Below are positions 1-7,547 of a DNA stretch of 64,000 nt, one piece after another. Numbering within the stretch: position 1 is the stretch's first letter; each line of letters opens with the position of its first letter. The notes beneath the pieces are model-generated. The model searched no databases and had not been told where the DNA came from. It was given only the letters and a program-made list of their open reading frames with translations. The stretch lies in contig JBLZWL010000123.1 in the NCBI GenBank assembly GCA_049194865.1, forward strand, positions 214,059 to 278,058, given 5' to 3'. The translations under genes and the position numbers were made by a program. Source of the DNA: Myxococcus terminator_A. GTDB taxonomy: Bacteria; Myxococcota; Myxococcia; Myxococcales; Myxococcaceae.

Positions 1-1
1 G

Positions 2-55
2 ACGCTGCTGGCGCTGTGTCTGCTGGGCGTTGCACGGCGGCGTCCGCTCCGTTAG
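2..55 (+). CDS. C-terminal tail of a probable MYXO-CTERM-sorted protein (partial, 5' end outside window)
   Basis: The frame starting at base 2 is open from the window edge and reads TLLALCLLGVARRRPLR before a TAG at 53-55. A hydrophobic segment followed by an Arg cluster at the very C-terminus is what a MYXO-CTERM surface-sorting tail looks like. In myxobacteria such tails are cleaved and the protein is displayed at the cell surface. Only 17 residues are visible, so the passenger protein is unknown. It converges on the immunity gene that ends at base 69. The call rests on composition and position alone. Confidence 0.5.
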   Translation, partial: TLLALCLLGVARRRPLR

Positions 56-68
56 CCCGCTCTTGTTC

Positions 69-782
69 CTAGGGCTGGGCTTGGAGTGGCTTCAACAGCC
101 CTGCTTGGTCCAGTTGCTCGCGGACCGTCTCAGCCAACGCCACATGCTCCGGGTTGCTGACCGTGAAGCGCTCGGGCGTGAGGATGATGAGGGTGCCCTT
201 GTCCTCTACCTGCTCGATACGCACCGGAGCAGGAAGGGGAGGCACAGTGCCTCGATTCCGTGAGAGGTATGTCCCCCATCCCACGAACGTGCCGGGATCC
301 GCGAATTCCGATACGGAATCCCGATGATTGTCGGACGTGAAGACTCCCCATGCGGGTTCCCAGGCCAGCACCATCGCGCTCATCACTTGAGTGAGCACAG
401 GCGTCGAAAGGAGTCGTCCCGAGGCATCTCCCATTGCTGGAGGGGTCCACACACAGAGGTCCGCTGTCTCAGGCGATGGAGAACCACAAGAGAAGTTGAC
501 CACGCTGCTCGCGTTCGACTCCCCATTCCACGCAGCGAAGAAGAGCTCTCCATCCGCTGACCGATACTTCTTCTTTGCGAACAAGCCGAGAAGGGTTTCA
601 GCACGCGGCACGAACTCGCCCTTGATGGCGGCGTCCCGAGATGCGGCCTGCTCAAACCATCGTGCAAGGCTTTGATCCACGGAGGACAGGCTCTGAAATA
701 GAAGCTCTGCTCTCCGAGAGTACGCTTCGAGCGGCTCGGGTCGCCCAGGCCAATACACGCCTGAATAGTAGGTCTCGGTCAT
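69..782 (-). CDS. Imm52 family immunity protein
   Basis: This 237-aa cytoplasmic protein has no signal peptide. It opens with METYY-type residues (MTETYYSGVYWPGR) and an early W-rich stretch, the pattern I associate with the Imm52 family of polymorphic-toxin immunity proteins. The mid-region conserved feel (ELFFAAWNG, LAWEPAWGVF) also fits. It lies 13 bp downstream of a Tox-REase-5 domain gene on the same strand, the classical toxin-then-immunity order. Its expected role is to bind and neutralise the nuclease toxin in the producing cell and its kin. The family assignment is from memory of the pattern; the adjacent toxin makes it more secure. Confidence 0.75.
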   Translation of the reverse strand: MTETYYSGVYWPGRPEPLEAYSRRAELLFQSLSSVDQSLARWFEQAASRDAAIKGEFVPRAETLLGLFAKKKYRSADGELFFAAWNGESNASSVVNFSCGSPSPETADLCVWTPPAMGDASGRLLSTPVLTQVMSAMVLAWEPAWGVFTSDNHRDSVSEFADPGTFVGWGTYLSRNRGTVPPLPAPVRIEQVEDKGTLIILTPERFTVSNPEHVALAETVREQLDQAGLLKPLQAQP

Positions 783-795
783 TCAGTGGGGCCCC

Positions 796-1527
796 TCAGT
801 TTGGCGGTGTGTGGACGACTGAGATTCTTCCCAGGCCATTTCGCCTGAAGAGAACGCGCACGTAGTCCGCGACCCTGCTCTCCGCGAAGTGCCACTCGAT
901 GGGGAATCCACGGGAGACACGCTGTTGACTCTTGGCCTGCTTGATCATGCCCATGAACCCCTCGAACCACCCACCTTGCTCAACAGCCTGCCCTAGAAAT
1001 TTCTCATAGCCTGGACCTTTGGCCTCCAGCCGCAGAGGCAATCTGGGACTGATACCTTCGTGCAGGTTCCTCCATGTGCTCCTTTGCGGGCCGCCACCTC
1101 CCGGGCCCCTTGGGTGGCCCTCCTTGCTTCGCCCCAGTGCTCGCTCGCTGGAGGATGATGGCCGCACCGGCCCGCCACTCAGCACCGCCGCCGCGCGTCC
1201 CATCGGCACCGCGACGCGCCTCATGACGAGCGCGCCTTGGGCCGAGAGCGACAGCACCGGAACTTCAGCTGCTGCGAGCGTCGCACCTCGCAGCGTGCGA
1301 GTGGCCGCCGCAGCCGTGCCCCAGGTGGCGATGAGGTTCGTCACCAGTCTGGAGACGGCCTGCACCTGCTCGCCGCGCGTCAGGTACTGGAAGCGCTCCA
1401 TGTAGTCAGGTGACGAGGCCAGCAGCGCCGCCACGGCGGCAGGCAGGCTGAAGGCTGGCGTTTCCGTCTGACAAGAAGGTGGGGCGCCGAGGGCGAGGTC
1501 CGCGCCGTCGACCCCACCGAACGACAC
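796..1527 (-). CDS. Tox-REase-5 domain toxin (restriction-endonuclease-fold nuclease), 3' open frame
   Basis: The open frame encodes up to 243 aa from a GTG at 1527. Its last ~80 residues carry the restriction-endonuclease-fold toxin 5 signature: LEAKGPGYEKFL, a W-F-x-G-F helix, GFPIEWHFAE, and the terminal NGLGRISVVHTP. The E-A-K and E-W-H residues are the likely nuclease core. The preceding ~130 residues contain a long helix rich in Ala and small residues (VAVPMGRAAAVLSGG). The frame probably does not begin at 1527: an upstream frame looks like its N-terminus and is offset by one base (see the adjacent entry). The gene is followed by the Imm52 gene 13 bp on. Likely role: DNA or RNA degradation in competing or non-kin cells. 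Confidence 0.72.
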   Translation of the reverse strand: MSFGGVDGADLALGAPPSCQTETPAFSLPAAVAALLASSPDYMERFQYLTRGEQVQAVSRLVTNLIATWGTAAAATRTLRGATLAAAEVPVLSLSAQGALVMRRVAVPMGRAAAVLSGGPVRPSSSSERALGRSKEGHPRGPGGGGPQRSTWRNLHEGISPRLPLRLEAKGPGYEKFLGQAVEQGGWFEGFMGMIKQAKSQQRVSRGFPIEWHFAESRVADYVRVLFRRNGLGRISVVHTPPN

Positions 1528-1673
1528 GCCTGGCGCCCGTGCTCACACGCCTCCACGAGCGCCCTTTCCCAATCATTCTCGATGAATACGAGCCCTCCTT
1601 CCGTGATGGCGCACCGCGTCGAGGCGCGGCCCTGGAGCGGGCTCAGGACTCCGCGGGCGGGTCTCATCGTCAT
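1528..1673 (-). pseudogene. Probable out-of-frame 5' part of the Tox-REase-5 toxin gene
   Basis: A frame beginning at ATG 1673, with TGGAGAACC just upstream, reads into EGGLVFIENDWERALVEACE and then HGRQA, a sensible helix. It then runs out of sense exactly where the toxin frame begins with VSFGGVDGADLALG. Frames meet at 1527: the G at 1527 would have to be read twice, so one base appears to be missing (GCG-GTG-TCG expected, GCGTGTCG present). Restoring one base would give a single ~292-aa toxin. Explanations are a real inactivating deletion, a sequencing error, or programmed -1 slippage; I see no clear slippery heptamer. There is no signal peptide at the proposed start. Confidence 0.5.
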
Positions 1674-1802
1674 GGTTCTCCAGGGGAGCGTCGCCTCTGC
1701 CCGTCCCGAAACCGGGTGGGTTTCCGCCCGTGACGCAACTTCGAGGGGCCTCTGTGAGAAAATGACTGAAACGCCCAGCACCCCCATGGGCGGGAGCCCT
1801 TC

Positions 1803-2750
1803 ATGAGCCCCATTGACCGCAACCGTCCCGCTTCCACGCCGCTCGCCTCGACGCAGACCTCGCGCACGGCCCTGAAGAACCCGCTGGGCGGACTGGTGGA
1901 GGCCGCGAAGAACGGCCTGAAGGAAGTCCCGCGCTTCCTGGAGCAGGGCAAGGATGTCTTCGAGTCCACGCACCTGAGCGAGATCAAGAAGCTGTTCGGC
2001 GGGGACTCGAAGCCGGACCGCGCGAGCGACGGCAAGCTCATGGGCGCCAAGGGGCAGACCTTCGCGCCGGGCACGCCGCTCAAGGACATCCCCGGCGTCA
2101 CGCCGCAGAACAATCCGAACCCGTCGAAGACCATCCTCTACGTCAACGGCATCATGACGCCGGCGGCCAACCAGCTCAGCGAGATGAAGTCCATCGCCGA
2201 GAAGGCGGATGCGCGCGTCATCGGCATCCACAACGCGACGCAGGGAATCGTCGCGGACCTGGCCCAGTGCGTGGGCGACAAGCTGGACAAGGGCAAGAAC
2301 CCCGCCGTGGACACGCTGGCGGACACCGTCTACAGCGAGCTGAAGGCGGGCCGCGACGTCCACCTGATGGGCTACAGCCAGGGCGGCCTCATCACCGCGC
2401 GCGCGCTGTTCGACGTCGAGCGCCGCCTGCGCATCGAGGACGGCATGTCCCCCGCGCAGGTCGAGAAGGCGATGAGCAAGCTGAGCGTGGAGACCTTCGG
2501 CGCCGCGTCCACCAAGTACCCGGACGGCCCGAAGTACGTGCACTACGTCAACAACGCGGACGCGGTCCCCACGCTCACCGGCCTGGGCGGCAGCTTCGAC
2601 CCCATCGCCTTCGCCAAGGACGCCGGCAAGGGCGCCGTCGTGCACCGCTTCACCGACGGCAACCTCAACCTCATCGGCAACCACATGCTGGACACGATGT
2701 ACATGAAGCACCGCGTGCCCTTCGATGAGGCCCGCGCCGGCAACTTCTAG
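1803..2750 (+). CDS. Alpha/beta-hydrolase-like protein with GYSQGG nucleophile elbow
   Basis: This 315-aa protein starts at an ATG preceded by GGGAG. Residues 1-105 are polar, Ser/Pro/Gly-rich and probably disordered, without a signal peptide. From ~110 a hydrolase-like core begins (ILYVNGIMTP). GYSQGG at 190-195 puts a putative nucleophile at Ser192, and YVHYVNNADAVPTL looks like the strand and acid-residue region of a lipase/esterase fold. A C-terminal GNHMLDTMYMKHRV could supply the His. No enzymatic specificity can be assigned. It is monocistronic, divergent from the toxin gene, and ended by a hairpin at 2782-2805. It resembles myxobacterial effector-like proteins with a disordered N-terminus, but that is only an impression. 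Confidence 0.7.
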   Translation: MSPIDRNRPASTPLASTQTSRTALKNPLGGLVEAAKNGLKEVPRFLEQGKDVFESTHLSEIKKLFGGDSKPDRASDGKLMGAKGQTFAPGTPLKDIPGVTPQNNPNPSKTILYVNGIMTPAANQLSEMKSIAEKADARVIGIHNATQGIVADLAQCVGDKLDKGKNPAVDTLADTVYSELKAGRDVHLMGYSQGGLITARALFDVERRLRIEDGMSPAQVEKAMSKLSVETFGAASTKYPDGPKYVHYVNNADAVPTLTGLGGSFDPIAFAKDAGKGAVVHRFTDGNLNLIGNHMLDTMYMKHRVPFDEARAGNF

Positions 2751-2781
2751 TGTCCTGACGGAAGAATAGGGTCAGCGCCAC

Positions 2782-2805
2782 GCCGGGGCACGGCCCTGCC
2801 CCGGC
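2782..2805. terminator. Hairpin between convergent genes
   Basis: GCCGGGGC at 2782-2789 and GCCCCGGC at 2798-2805 form a perfect 8-bp stem with an 8-nt loop. It lies between the hydrolase-like gene (ends 2750) and the MarR gene (ends 2828), so it could serve both strands. There is no T-tract. Confidence 0.5.
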
Positions 2806-2827
2806 GGAGTCCCCAGTCGGGGCGGCG

Positions 2828-3283
2828 CTAACCCTCTGTTTCAAGGTTTTGGACGACCCGCTGCAGGAGCTCGCGCAGGAGTGCCTTCTCCTTCTGCGTG
2901 AAGCCCGCGGTCGCCTCGTCCTCTCCGAGCATCAGCGCCGCTTTCGCCTCGGGAAGCCGGGCGCGGGACTGGGAGGTGAGCGACGTGAGGCTCCCTCGCT
3001 TGTCCTCCGGGTTGGGCTCGCGCTGGATGACGCCGTCGCGCTCCATGCGCGCGAGCATCTCCGCCATGGTCGGCTGCTCCACGTGCGCCAGCTCCGCGAG
3101 CGTCTTCTGCGGCAGCGTCCCGCCATCCTCGAGCGCCACCAGCACGGGGAGCTGGCTCATGCCGAAGCCCAGGGGACGCAGGCGCGCCTCATGCACACGC
3201 ATGAGCAGCCGTGACGCCCGGTTGATCCAATACGCCGACGTGGACTCGGGGTTCCAGGCGCGTGGCTTGCGTTCGGATTGCAT
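2828..3283 (-). CDS. MarR family transcriptional regulator
   Basis: This is a 151-aa winged-helix regulator. The start chosen is ATG 3283 (MQSERKPRAW) because GGGAC lies just upstream and the shared operator sits there; a longer frame reaches 3427 but would overlap the divergent gene. The helix-turn-helix region LPQKTLAELAHVEQPTMAEMLARM and the wing (GVIQREPNPEDKRG) are standard MarR features, with the conserved D-x-R at the wing. It is transcribed divergently from an FAD monooxygenase. A palindrome spans both starts, so it probably represses itself and the monooxygenase until an aromatic or antibiotic-like ligand binds. Confidence 0.9.
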   Translation of the reverse strand: MQSERKPRAWNPESTSAYWINRASRLLMRVHEARLRPLGFGMSQLPVLVALEDGGTLPQKTLAELAHVEQPTMAEMLARMERDGVIQREPNPEDKRGSLTSLTSQSRARLPEAKAALMLGEDEATAGFTQKEKALLRELLQRVVQNLETEG

Positions 3284-3315
3284 AGGTCCCTTTGTATTAT
3301 TAGTAAGGGGCCTAT
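3282..3315. promoter_or_regulatory. Palindromic MarR operator overlapping both divergent start codons
   Basis: The 34 bases from 3282 to 3315 are an imperfect palindrome with arms ATAGG-n-CCCTT and AAGGG-n-CCTAT around an AT-rich centre (GTATTATTAGT). By hand count about 26 of 34 positions match the reverse complement. It covers the whole gap between the MarR start (3283) and the monooxygenase start (3314). Binding there would block both genes. The AT-rich core stands out against the high-GC background. Confidence 0.7.
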
Positions 3316-4471
3316 GCAAACTGGAAAGCGAATTGGAATCGTGGGCGGAGGGCCGGGCGGGCTGACGCTCGCGCGAGTCCTCTCGATGCGGGGTATCGGC
3401 TCCACCGTGTTCGAGCTGGACGAGCACCGGCTGTCACGTCCGCAGGGAGGCTCGCTGGACCTGCACGAGGACTCGGCCCTGGTCGCGCTGCGCCACGCCG
3501 GGCTCGAGGCGGGGTTCAAGGTGCTCGCGCGCTACGATGACCAGGGCGACGCGCTCTATGACCACCAGGGGACGCTGCGCTTCCAGTTGGGAGGAGACCC
3601 CAGTGGTGGCCGGCCCGAGATTGACCGCGAGCAGCTGCGCACGCTCCTGCTCGACAGCCTCCCCCCTGAGACGATTCGGTGGGGGAGCAAGGTGCGCGCG
3701 GTGGAGGCCCTGCCGGATGGTCGCTATCGCGTCGCGAATGAGCACGGCTCGCTCGGTGAGTTCGACCTCGTGGTGGGCGCGGACGGCGCGTGGTCCAAGG
3801 TGCGCCCGCTCGTGTCGAGTGTGGAGCCTCGCTACACGGGGGTGATGTTTGTCGAGCTGAGCATCGACGACGTGGATGCGCGGCATCCCGATGTCGCGGC
3901 GCTCATCCCGCGCGGCAAGGTCTCCGTGGTCGGTGACTGCCTGAGCCTCATCGCGCAGCGGAGCAGCAACGCGCACGTCCGCGTCTACCTCATGTTCCGT
4001 GTGGCCGAGGATTGGTTCCAGCAGGGCGGCGTGGACCTGTCCTCCCCCGAGTGTGCTCGCGCGGCGCTCACGGCGCGGTTCGTCGGGTGGGCGCCTTCAC
4101 TGCTCCGGTTCATCGACGTGAGCAACGACACCATGGTCCCTCGCCCCATCATCGCGCTCCCGGTGGGGCATCGGTGGACGCACCGGCCGGGCGTGACGCT
4201 GCTGGGTGACGCGGCGCATGTCATGCCGCCGTTCTCCGGCGAGGGCGTGAACATGGCCATGCTGGATGCGGCGGAGCTGGCGCTGGGGCTCGCCGAGGAC
4301 TCCGACTGGAGTCGCGCGGTGGCGACCTATGAAGCGCGCATGTTCACGCGGGCCGCGGAGGCGGCGGCGGGCGCGATGGAGGGGCTCGACTTCGTGTCGG
4401 AGCACGCGCTCGCGCACACGCTCGAACACTTCGAGGCGATTCAGCGGATGGCGGGTGCGCCGCATCCGTGA
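3314..4471 (+). CDS. FAD-dependent monooxygenase (TetX/UbiH-like)
   Basis: This 385-aa flavoprotein begins at ATG 3314 (MQTGKRIGIVGGGPGG). The Rossmann GGGPGG motif is at residues ~10-15, the E at the end of strand 2 is in STVFELDEH, and the second FAD motif GDAAHVMPPFSGEGVNMAM is at ~297-315. The middle LVVGADGAWSKVR is the conserved DG motif of this hydroxylase class. It uses NAD(P)H and O2 to hydroxylate an aromatic or polyketide substrate. Members include the tetracycline-inactivating TetX, and the MarR partner fits a xenobiotic or antibiotic response, but the substrate cannot be read from sequence. A longer start at 3278 is rejected because it would run through the operator. Confidence 0.9.
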   Translation: MQTGKRIGIVGGGPGGLTLARVLSMRGIGSTVFELDEHRLSRPQGGSLDLHEDSALVALRHAGLEAGFKVLARYDDQGDALYDHQGTLRFQLGGDPSGGRPEIDREQLRTLLLDSLPPETIRWGSKVRAVEALPDGRYRVANEHGSLGEFDLVVGADGAWSKVRPLVSSVEPRYTGVMFVELSIDDVDARHPDVAALIPRGKVSVVGDCLSLIAQRSSNAHVRVYLMFRVAEDWFQQGGVDLSSPECARAALTARFVGWAPSLLRFIDVSNDTMVPRPIIALPVGHRWTHRPGVTLLGDAAHVMPPFSGEGVNMAMLDAAELALGLAEDSDWSRAVATYEARMFTRAAEAAAGAMEGLDFVSEHALAHTLEHFEAIQRMAGAPHP

Positions 4472-4497
4472 GCCGGAACACGACAGGACTGTGAGCT

Positions 4498-4926
4498 TCA
4501 GCGCGCGAGCTGGAGGCGAACCACGGCCGTGTCCTCGACGGGCCCTGTCAGGGTGAGGCGCAGCTCCCAGGGACCCGGCATGAAGAGGTCCAGCTCGGTC
4601 ACCTCGAAGTCGCTCGTGCCCCGGCGGGTGATTCGCGCGGGACTGTCGAGCCCGTGGCCCATGGTGGGCATCCACGGCTGGATGGCCAGCACCGTGTCTG
4701 GGATTGCGCTGCCCGTGGCTGCTTCGGTGACCCGGAGGAGGAAGCGTTGAGGCCCTCGACGCAGCGGGACGGAGTCGGTCAGCACCTCGATTCGCAGGCG
4801 CCCCGAGGTGCTCGTCACGGACGTCACGGGTGTCGCCAGGACAGCGGCCTTCTCCATGGTTGGGGCCGTCGAGGTCGGAGTAGGCGCGGCGCTCAACAGC
4901 AGGCACAGCAACATCGTGCTCTTCAT
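4498..4926 (-). CDS. YtkA/FixH-like secreted protein
   Basis: This 142-aa protein has a short signal peptide (MKSTMLLCLLLSAAPTPTS). The mature part has the FixH/YtkA beta-sandwich look: a strand FLLRVTEAATGSAIPDTVLAIQPW followed by the hallmark PWMPTMGHG and a closing strand pair PGPWELRLTLTG. The M-x-x-M-G-H segment is a recurrent putative metal (copper) site in this family. It starts under GGGAGG and is divergent from a membrane-anchored SCO-like gene and a SCO1 gene. The context therefore suggests a periplasmic role in copper handling or cytochrome oxidase assembly. Confidence 0.72.
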   Translation of the reverse strand: MKSTMLLCLLLSAAPTPTSTAPTMEKAAVLATPVTSVTSTSGRLRIEVLTDSVPLRRGPQRFLLRVTEAATGSAIPDTVLAIQPWMPTMGHGLDSPARITRRGTSDFEVTELDLFMPGPWELRLTLTGPVEDTAVVRLQLAR

Positions 4927-5040
4927 TCATCCTCCCAGGTGGACCTGATGTGCGGGAGCTTGTAGCGACGTGCACCTCGCCGACGCGCGCGGCAAGTTGC
5001 CACAGCGTGCTCGCGGTCTGTTTGCGCGAGGGTAGCGGAC

Positions 5041-5781
5041 ATGCGCATTCCCTCTTCGCGTCCCCCGCGAGGTGTCGCCTGTCCGCGCTCGTGGGCCTGG
5101 TGGTTCCTGGGCGTCTCGAGTCTCGCTGTGTTGCTCGTGCTCTGTGGTGCCATGCTGTCGGTGGCGAGGCTGGTGTTGTCGGAGGTGTCCTGGCTTCCCG
5201 CTGACACCGAGTGGATTCCCAATCCGTTGCCCTTCCACGGGCAACTTCCCCGGTTCGAGCTCCGGGACGTGGACGGGGCTTCGTTTGGAACACGCCAGCT
5301 CCGGGGGCGGGCGTATGTCCTCCAGTTCCTCGGGGAAGAACGGCGGTCTCGCGCCCAGGACCTCGTGGCGCGGTTGTCCTCGGTGGAGCATCGGTTGGAG
5401 GCCGAGCAGCTTCCCGTCCGGTTCGTCGTGGTGACGCCTCACTCTCTCGAAGACGTGAGCGGAAGCAGCCCCGTGTCCTGGCATGTGCTGGTGGAGGACC
5501 AGGAGTGGGAGGCAGAGGTCCTGACGCTGCTGAGAGAGCGTGCCCCCGAGCAGAGTACACAGGACCGTTTCTCGCTCCTGCGGTCCACGCTGTTGGTGGA
5601 CCAGGCAGGCGGGCTTCGGGGCGTCTACGACCTGACCGGGCCCGCGCGTGCCGTGGAGGCGCTGGTGGCGGACGCGCGGCAGGTCTCCGTGAGTGGTCCG
5701 GTGCCGGCCGTCGCGGGGCTGCCCATGGACCATCCGCATGTGCTCGGCGTGGGTTGCGCGGGCGCGCAGAGGAGGTACTGA
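5041..5781 (+). CDS. Membrane-anchored SCO/thioredoxin-fold-like protein lacking the CxxxC motif
   Basis: This 246-aa protein has one N-terminal membrane segment (~residues 17-42, WAWWFLGVSSLAVLLVLCGA). The periplasmic part starts like a SCO protein: LPRFELRDVDGASFGTRQLRGRAYVLQFLG corresponds to the strand-loop-strand before the metal-binding cysteines. Where SCO1 has CxxxC, this protein has EERRSRAQDL. A late LLRSTLLVDQAGGLRGVYDL matches the SCO LVD-x-x-G-x-x-x-G-Y segment. Its stop is 1 bp before the start of the true SCO1 gene, so the two are coupled. It may be a non-metal-binding partner or chaperone of SCO1. The fold assignment is by pattern only. Confidence 0.62.
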   Translation: MRIPSSRPPRGVACPRSWAWWFLGVSSLAVLLVLCGAMLSVARLVLSEVSWLPADTEWIPNPLPFHGQLPRFELRDVDGASFGTRQLRGRAYVLQFLGEERRSRAQDLVARLSSVEHRLEAEQLPVRFVVVTPHSLEDVSGSSPVSWHVLVEDQEWEAEVLTLLRERAPEQSTQDRFSLLRSTLLVDQAGGLRGVYDLTGPARAVEALVADARQVSVSGPVPAVAGLPMDHPHVLGVGCAGAQRRY

Positions 5782-5782
5782 C

Positions 5783-6445
5783 ATGAATGAACCTGTCGTG
5801 GAACGCCCGCGCACGCTCTCCCGGAAGCGCCCCTGGCTCATCGTGGGGGTGCTGGCGCTCGTCGCCGCGCTCGCGCTCCCGCTGCTGCGTGAGTCACGCG
5901 CTCGGCTGCGGGCACGGGGGCTGCCTGTCTTCGGTGCCCTGCCGACTTTTCAACTGACGGACCAGACAGGCCGCCCGCTCTCGGATGTGGACCTGCGCGG
6001 CGCGGTCGTCGTCGCGGACTTCATCTTCACGCGGTGTCCCACGGTATGTCCGCTGCTCACGGCGAAGATGGCCCGTCTCCAGCGGCAGGCGCGTGAGGCG
6101 GGGCTGTCGGTGCGCTTCGTCTCGTTCAGCGTGGACCCGCGCTACGACACTCCGGAGCGGCTCGCCGCTTACGCGAAGACGCGGCATCTCGATACGAGCA
6201 ACTGGTCGCTGCTGACGGGCCCGCTGGAGGACGTGGAGACCACCGTGCTGGAGGGCTTCCGCGTGATGATGGGGCGGGACGTGGATGCCGGGGAGGACGA
6301 CTTCCTCAGCATCTTCCACGGCGAGCACTTCGTCCTCGTGGATGCGGACGGACGCATTCGTGGGTACTACCGCGTGCTGGATGACTCCGGAGGGCTGGAG
6401 TCGCTTGAGCGCGACCTGGAGGCCCTGGTGCATGCGGCGGAGTAG
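5783..6445 (+). CDS. SCO1/SenC family copper metallochaperone
   Basis: This 220-aa protein starts at ATG 5783, directly after AGAGGAGG. It has an N-terminal membrane anchor (~18-35) and a thioredoxin-fold SCO domain. The copper ligands are visible: CPTVC at 85-89 (FTRCPTVCPLL) and His179 in IFHGEHFVLVD. The SVDPRYDTPERL segment is also standard. SCO proteins insert copper into the CuA centre of cytochrome c oxidase or reduce its cysteines, in the periplasm. It forms an operon with the upstream cysteine-less paralog-like gene and converges on the mbnH gene of the copper operon. Confidence 0.9.
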   Translation: MNEPVVERPRTLSRKRPWLIVGVLALVAALALPLLRESRARLRARGLPVFGALPTFQLTDQTGRPLSDVDLRGAVVVADFIFTRCPTVCPLLTAKMARLQRQAREAGLSVRFVSFSVDPRYDTPERLAAYAKTRHLDTSNWSLLTGPLEDVETTVLEGFRVMMGRDVDAGEDDFLSIFHGEHFVLVDADGRIRGYYRVLDDSGGLESLERDLEALVHAAE

Positions 6446-6467
6446 GGCCGACGCCTCGCGTTCCTGC

Positions 6468-7547
6468 CTAAGGCGACCCGAGGCCCGGCTCGGACAAGAG
6501 GCGCTCGTCCGTCAGCGTCTTCAGGAAGGCGATGATGGAGGCTGTCTCCGCATCGTCCAGGGAGATGCCGGGAGCGCCGCCGCGCTGGAACACGGGCTCC
6601 AGCGTGGAGGAGGGCACCATGTGGCGACGATAGTGCGCCAGGACGTCCTCCAGCGTGGCGAGCCGACCATCGTGCATGTACGGCGCGGTGACCGCCACGT
6701 TGCGCAGGGTGGGCGTCTTGTATCGCCCCAGGTCCTCGGCGCGCAGGGTGATGCGTCCGCGTCCCCGGGTGACGGCCTCGTCTCCACCGAAGGCGGTGTC
6801 CGGGTCCAGCCCGTTGTTGTGGAACGCGTTGTCGGTGAAGAGCTCCGTGTCGTGGCACGGAGTGCAGCGCTGTCGCACCAGCGCGAGGCCCAGCAGCTCC
6901 CTCGGCCCCAGCCAGGCGCCCGGCTCTCCGCGGCGCCAGCGGTCATAGCGGGAGTCCGCGGAGATGAGCGTCCGCTGGAACTGGGCCAGCGCCCGCAGCA
7001 GGTGGCTCAGCGTGAGGCTGTCGGCTCCCAGCGCCGACTCGAAGCGGGCAACCACCTCCGGGTCCGAGGACAGCCGGCTCATCAGCGCCGCGAAGTCGGT
7101 CTGCCCCATCTCGTCCGGATGGGACAGGGGGGCGAGCGACAGGGACTCCAGATTCTTCGCCCCGCCGTCCCAGAACAGCCCCTCCATCCAGGCCACGTTG
7201 ACCAGGGTGGGGGTGTGGCGCACCAGCGCGTGTCCGCTCACGCCGCGCCGGGTGAGCGCGTCGCCATCGGTGAAGGCCCGGGCCTGCTCGTGGCAGGTGG
7301 CGCAGGAGACCTGCCCGGTCGACGACAGCTTGGGGGAGTGGAACAGCCATCGCCCCAGGGCCACCCCCTCGGAGGTGAGGGGATTGTCGGGCGGCGACGG
7401 GATGGCGGTGAAGCCCTCGGGGAGGGCCCGGGCGAACCCAGGGCCCTCACCCGGCTCGGCGGTGGAGGACGGTCCACCGCATGCGCCCAGCAGGAGCAGG
7501 GCCGCCCAGGTGCATGCGGCCCGTCCCACGAGCGCGGGGGGCTTCAT
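6468..7547 (-). CDS. mbnH: MbnH-like di-heme cytochrome c peroxidase family protein
   Basis: This 359-aa protein begins at ATG 7547, overlapping the mbnP stop by 4 nt. It is a lipoprotein by its N-terminus (LLLLGAC, Cys23). Two c-type heme motifs are present, CATCH at 82-86 and CTPCH at 228-232. Between them the FWDGGA motif (Trp126) carries the tryptophan that lies between the hemes in the MauG/CcpA family, and TAPYMHDGRLATLEDVL at ~288-303 is the usual second-domain loop. In the MbnP/MbnH pair, the di-heme enzyme oxidises a Trp of its partner MbnP to kynurenine, creating a copper site. Direct fusion-like coupling to an MbnP gene is why I call it MbnH rather than a generic peroxidase. Confidence 0.85.
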   Translation of the reverse strand: MKPPALVGRAACTWAALLLLGACGGPSSTAEPGEGPGFARALPEGFTAIPSPPDNPLTSEGVALGRWLFHSPKLSSTGQVSCATCHEQARAFTDGDALTRRGVSGHALVRHTPTLVNVAWMEGLFWDGGAKNLESLSLAPLSHPDEMGQTDFAALMSRLSSDPEVVARFESALGADSLTLSHLLRALAQFQRTLISADSRYDRWRRGEPGAWLGPRELLGLALVRQRCTPCHDTELFTDNAFHNNGLDPDTAFGGDEAVTRGRGRITLRAEDLGRYKTPTLRNVAVTAPYMHDGRLATLEDVLAHYRRHMVPSSTLEPVFQRGGAPGISLDDAETASIIAFLKTLTDERLLSEPGLGSP

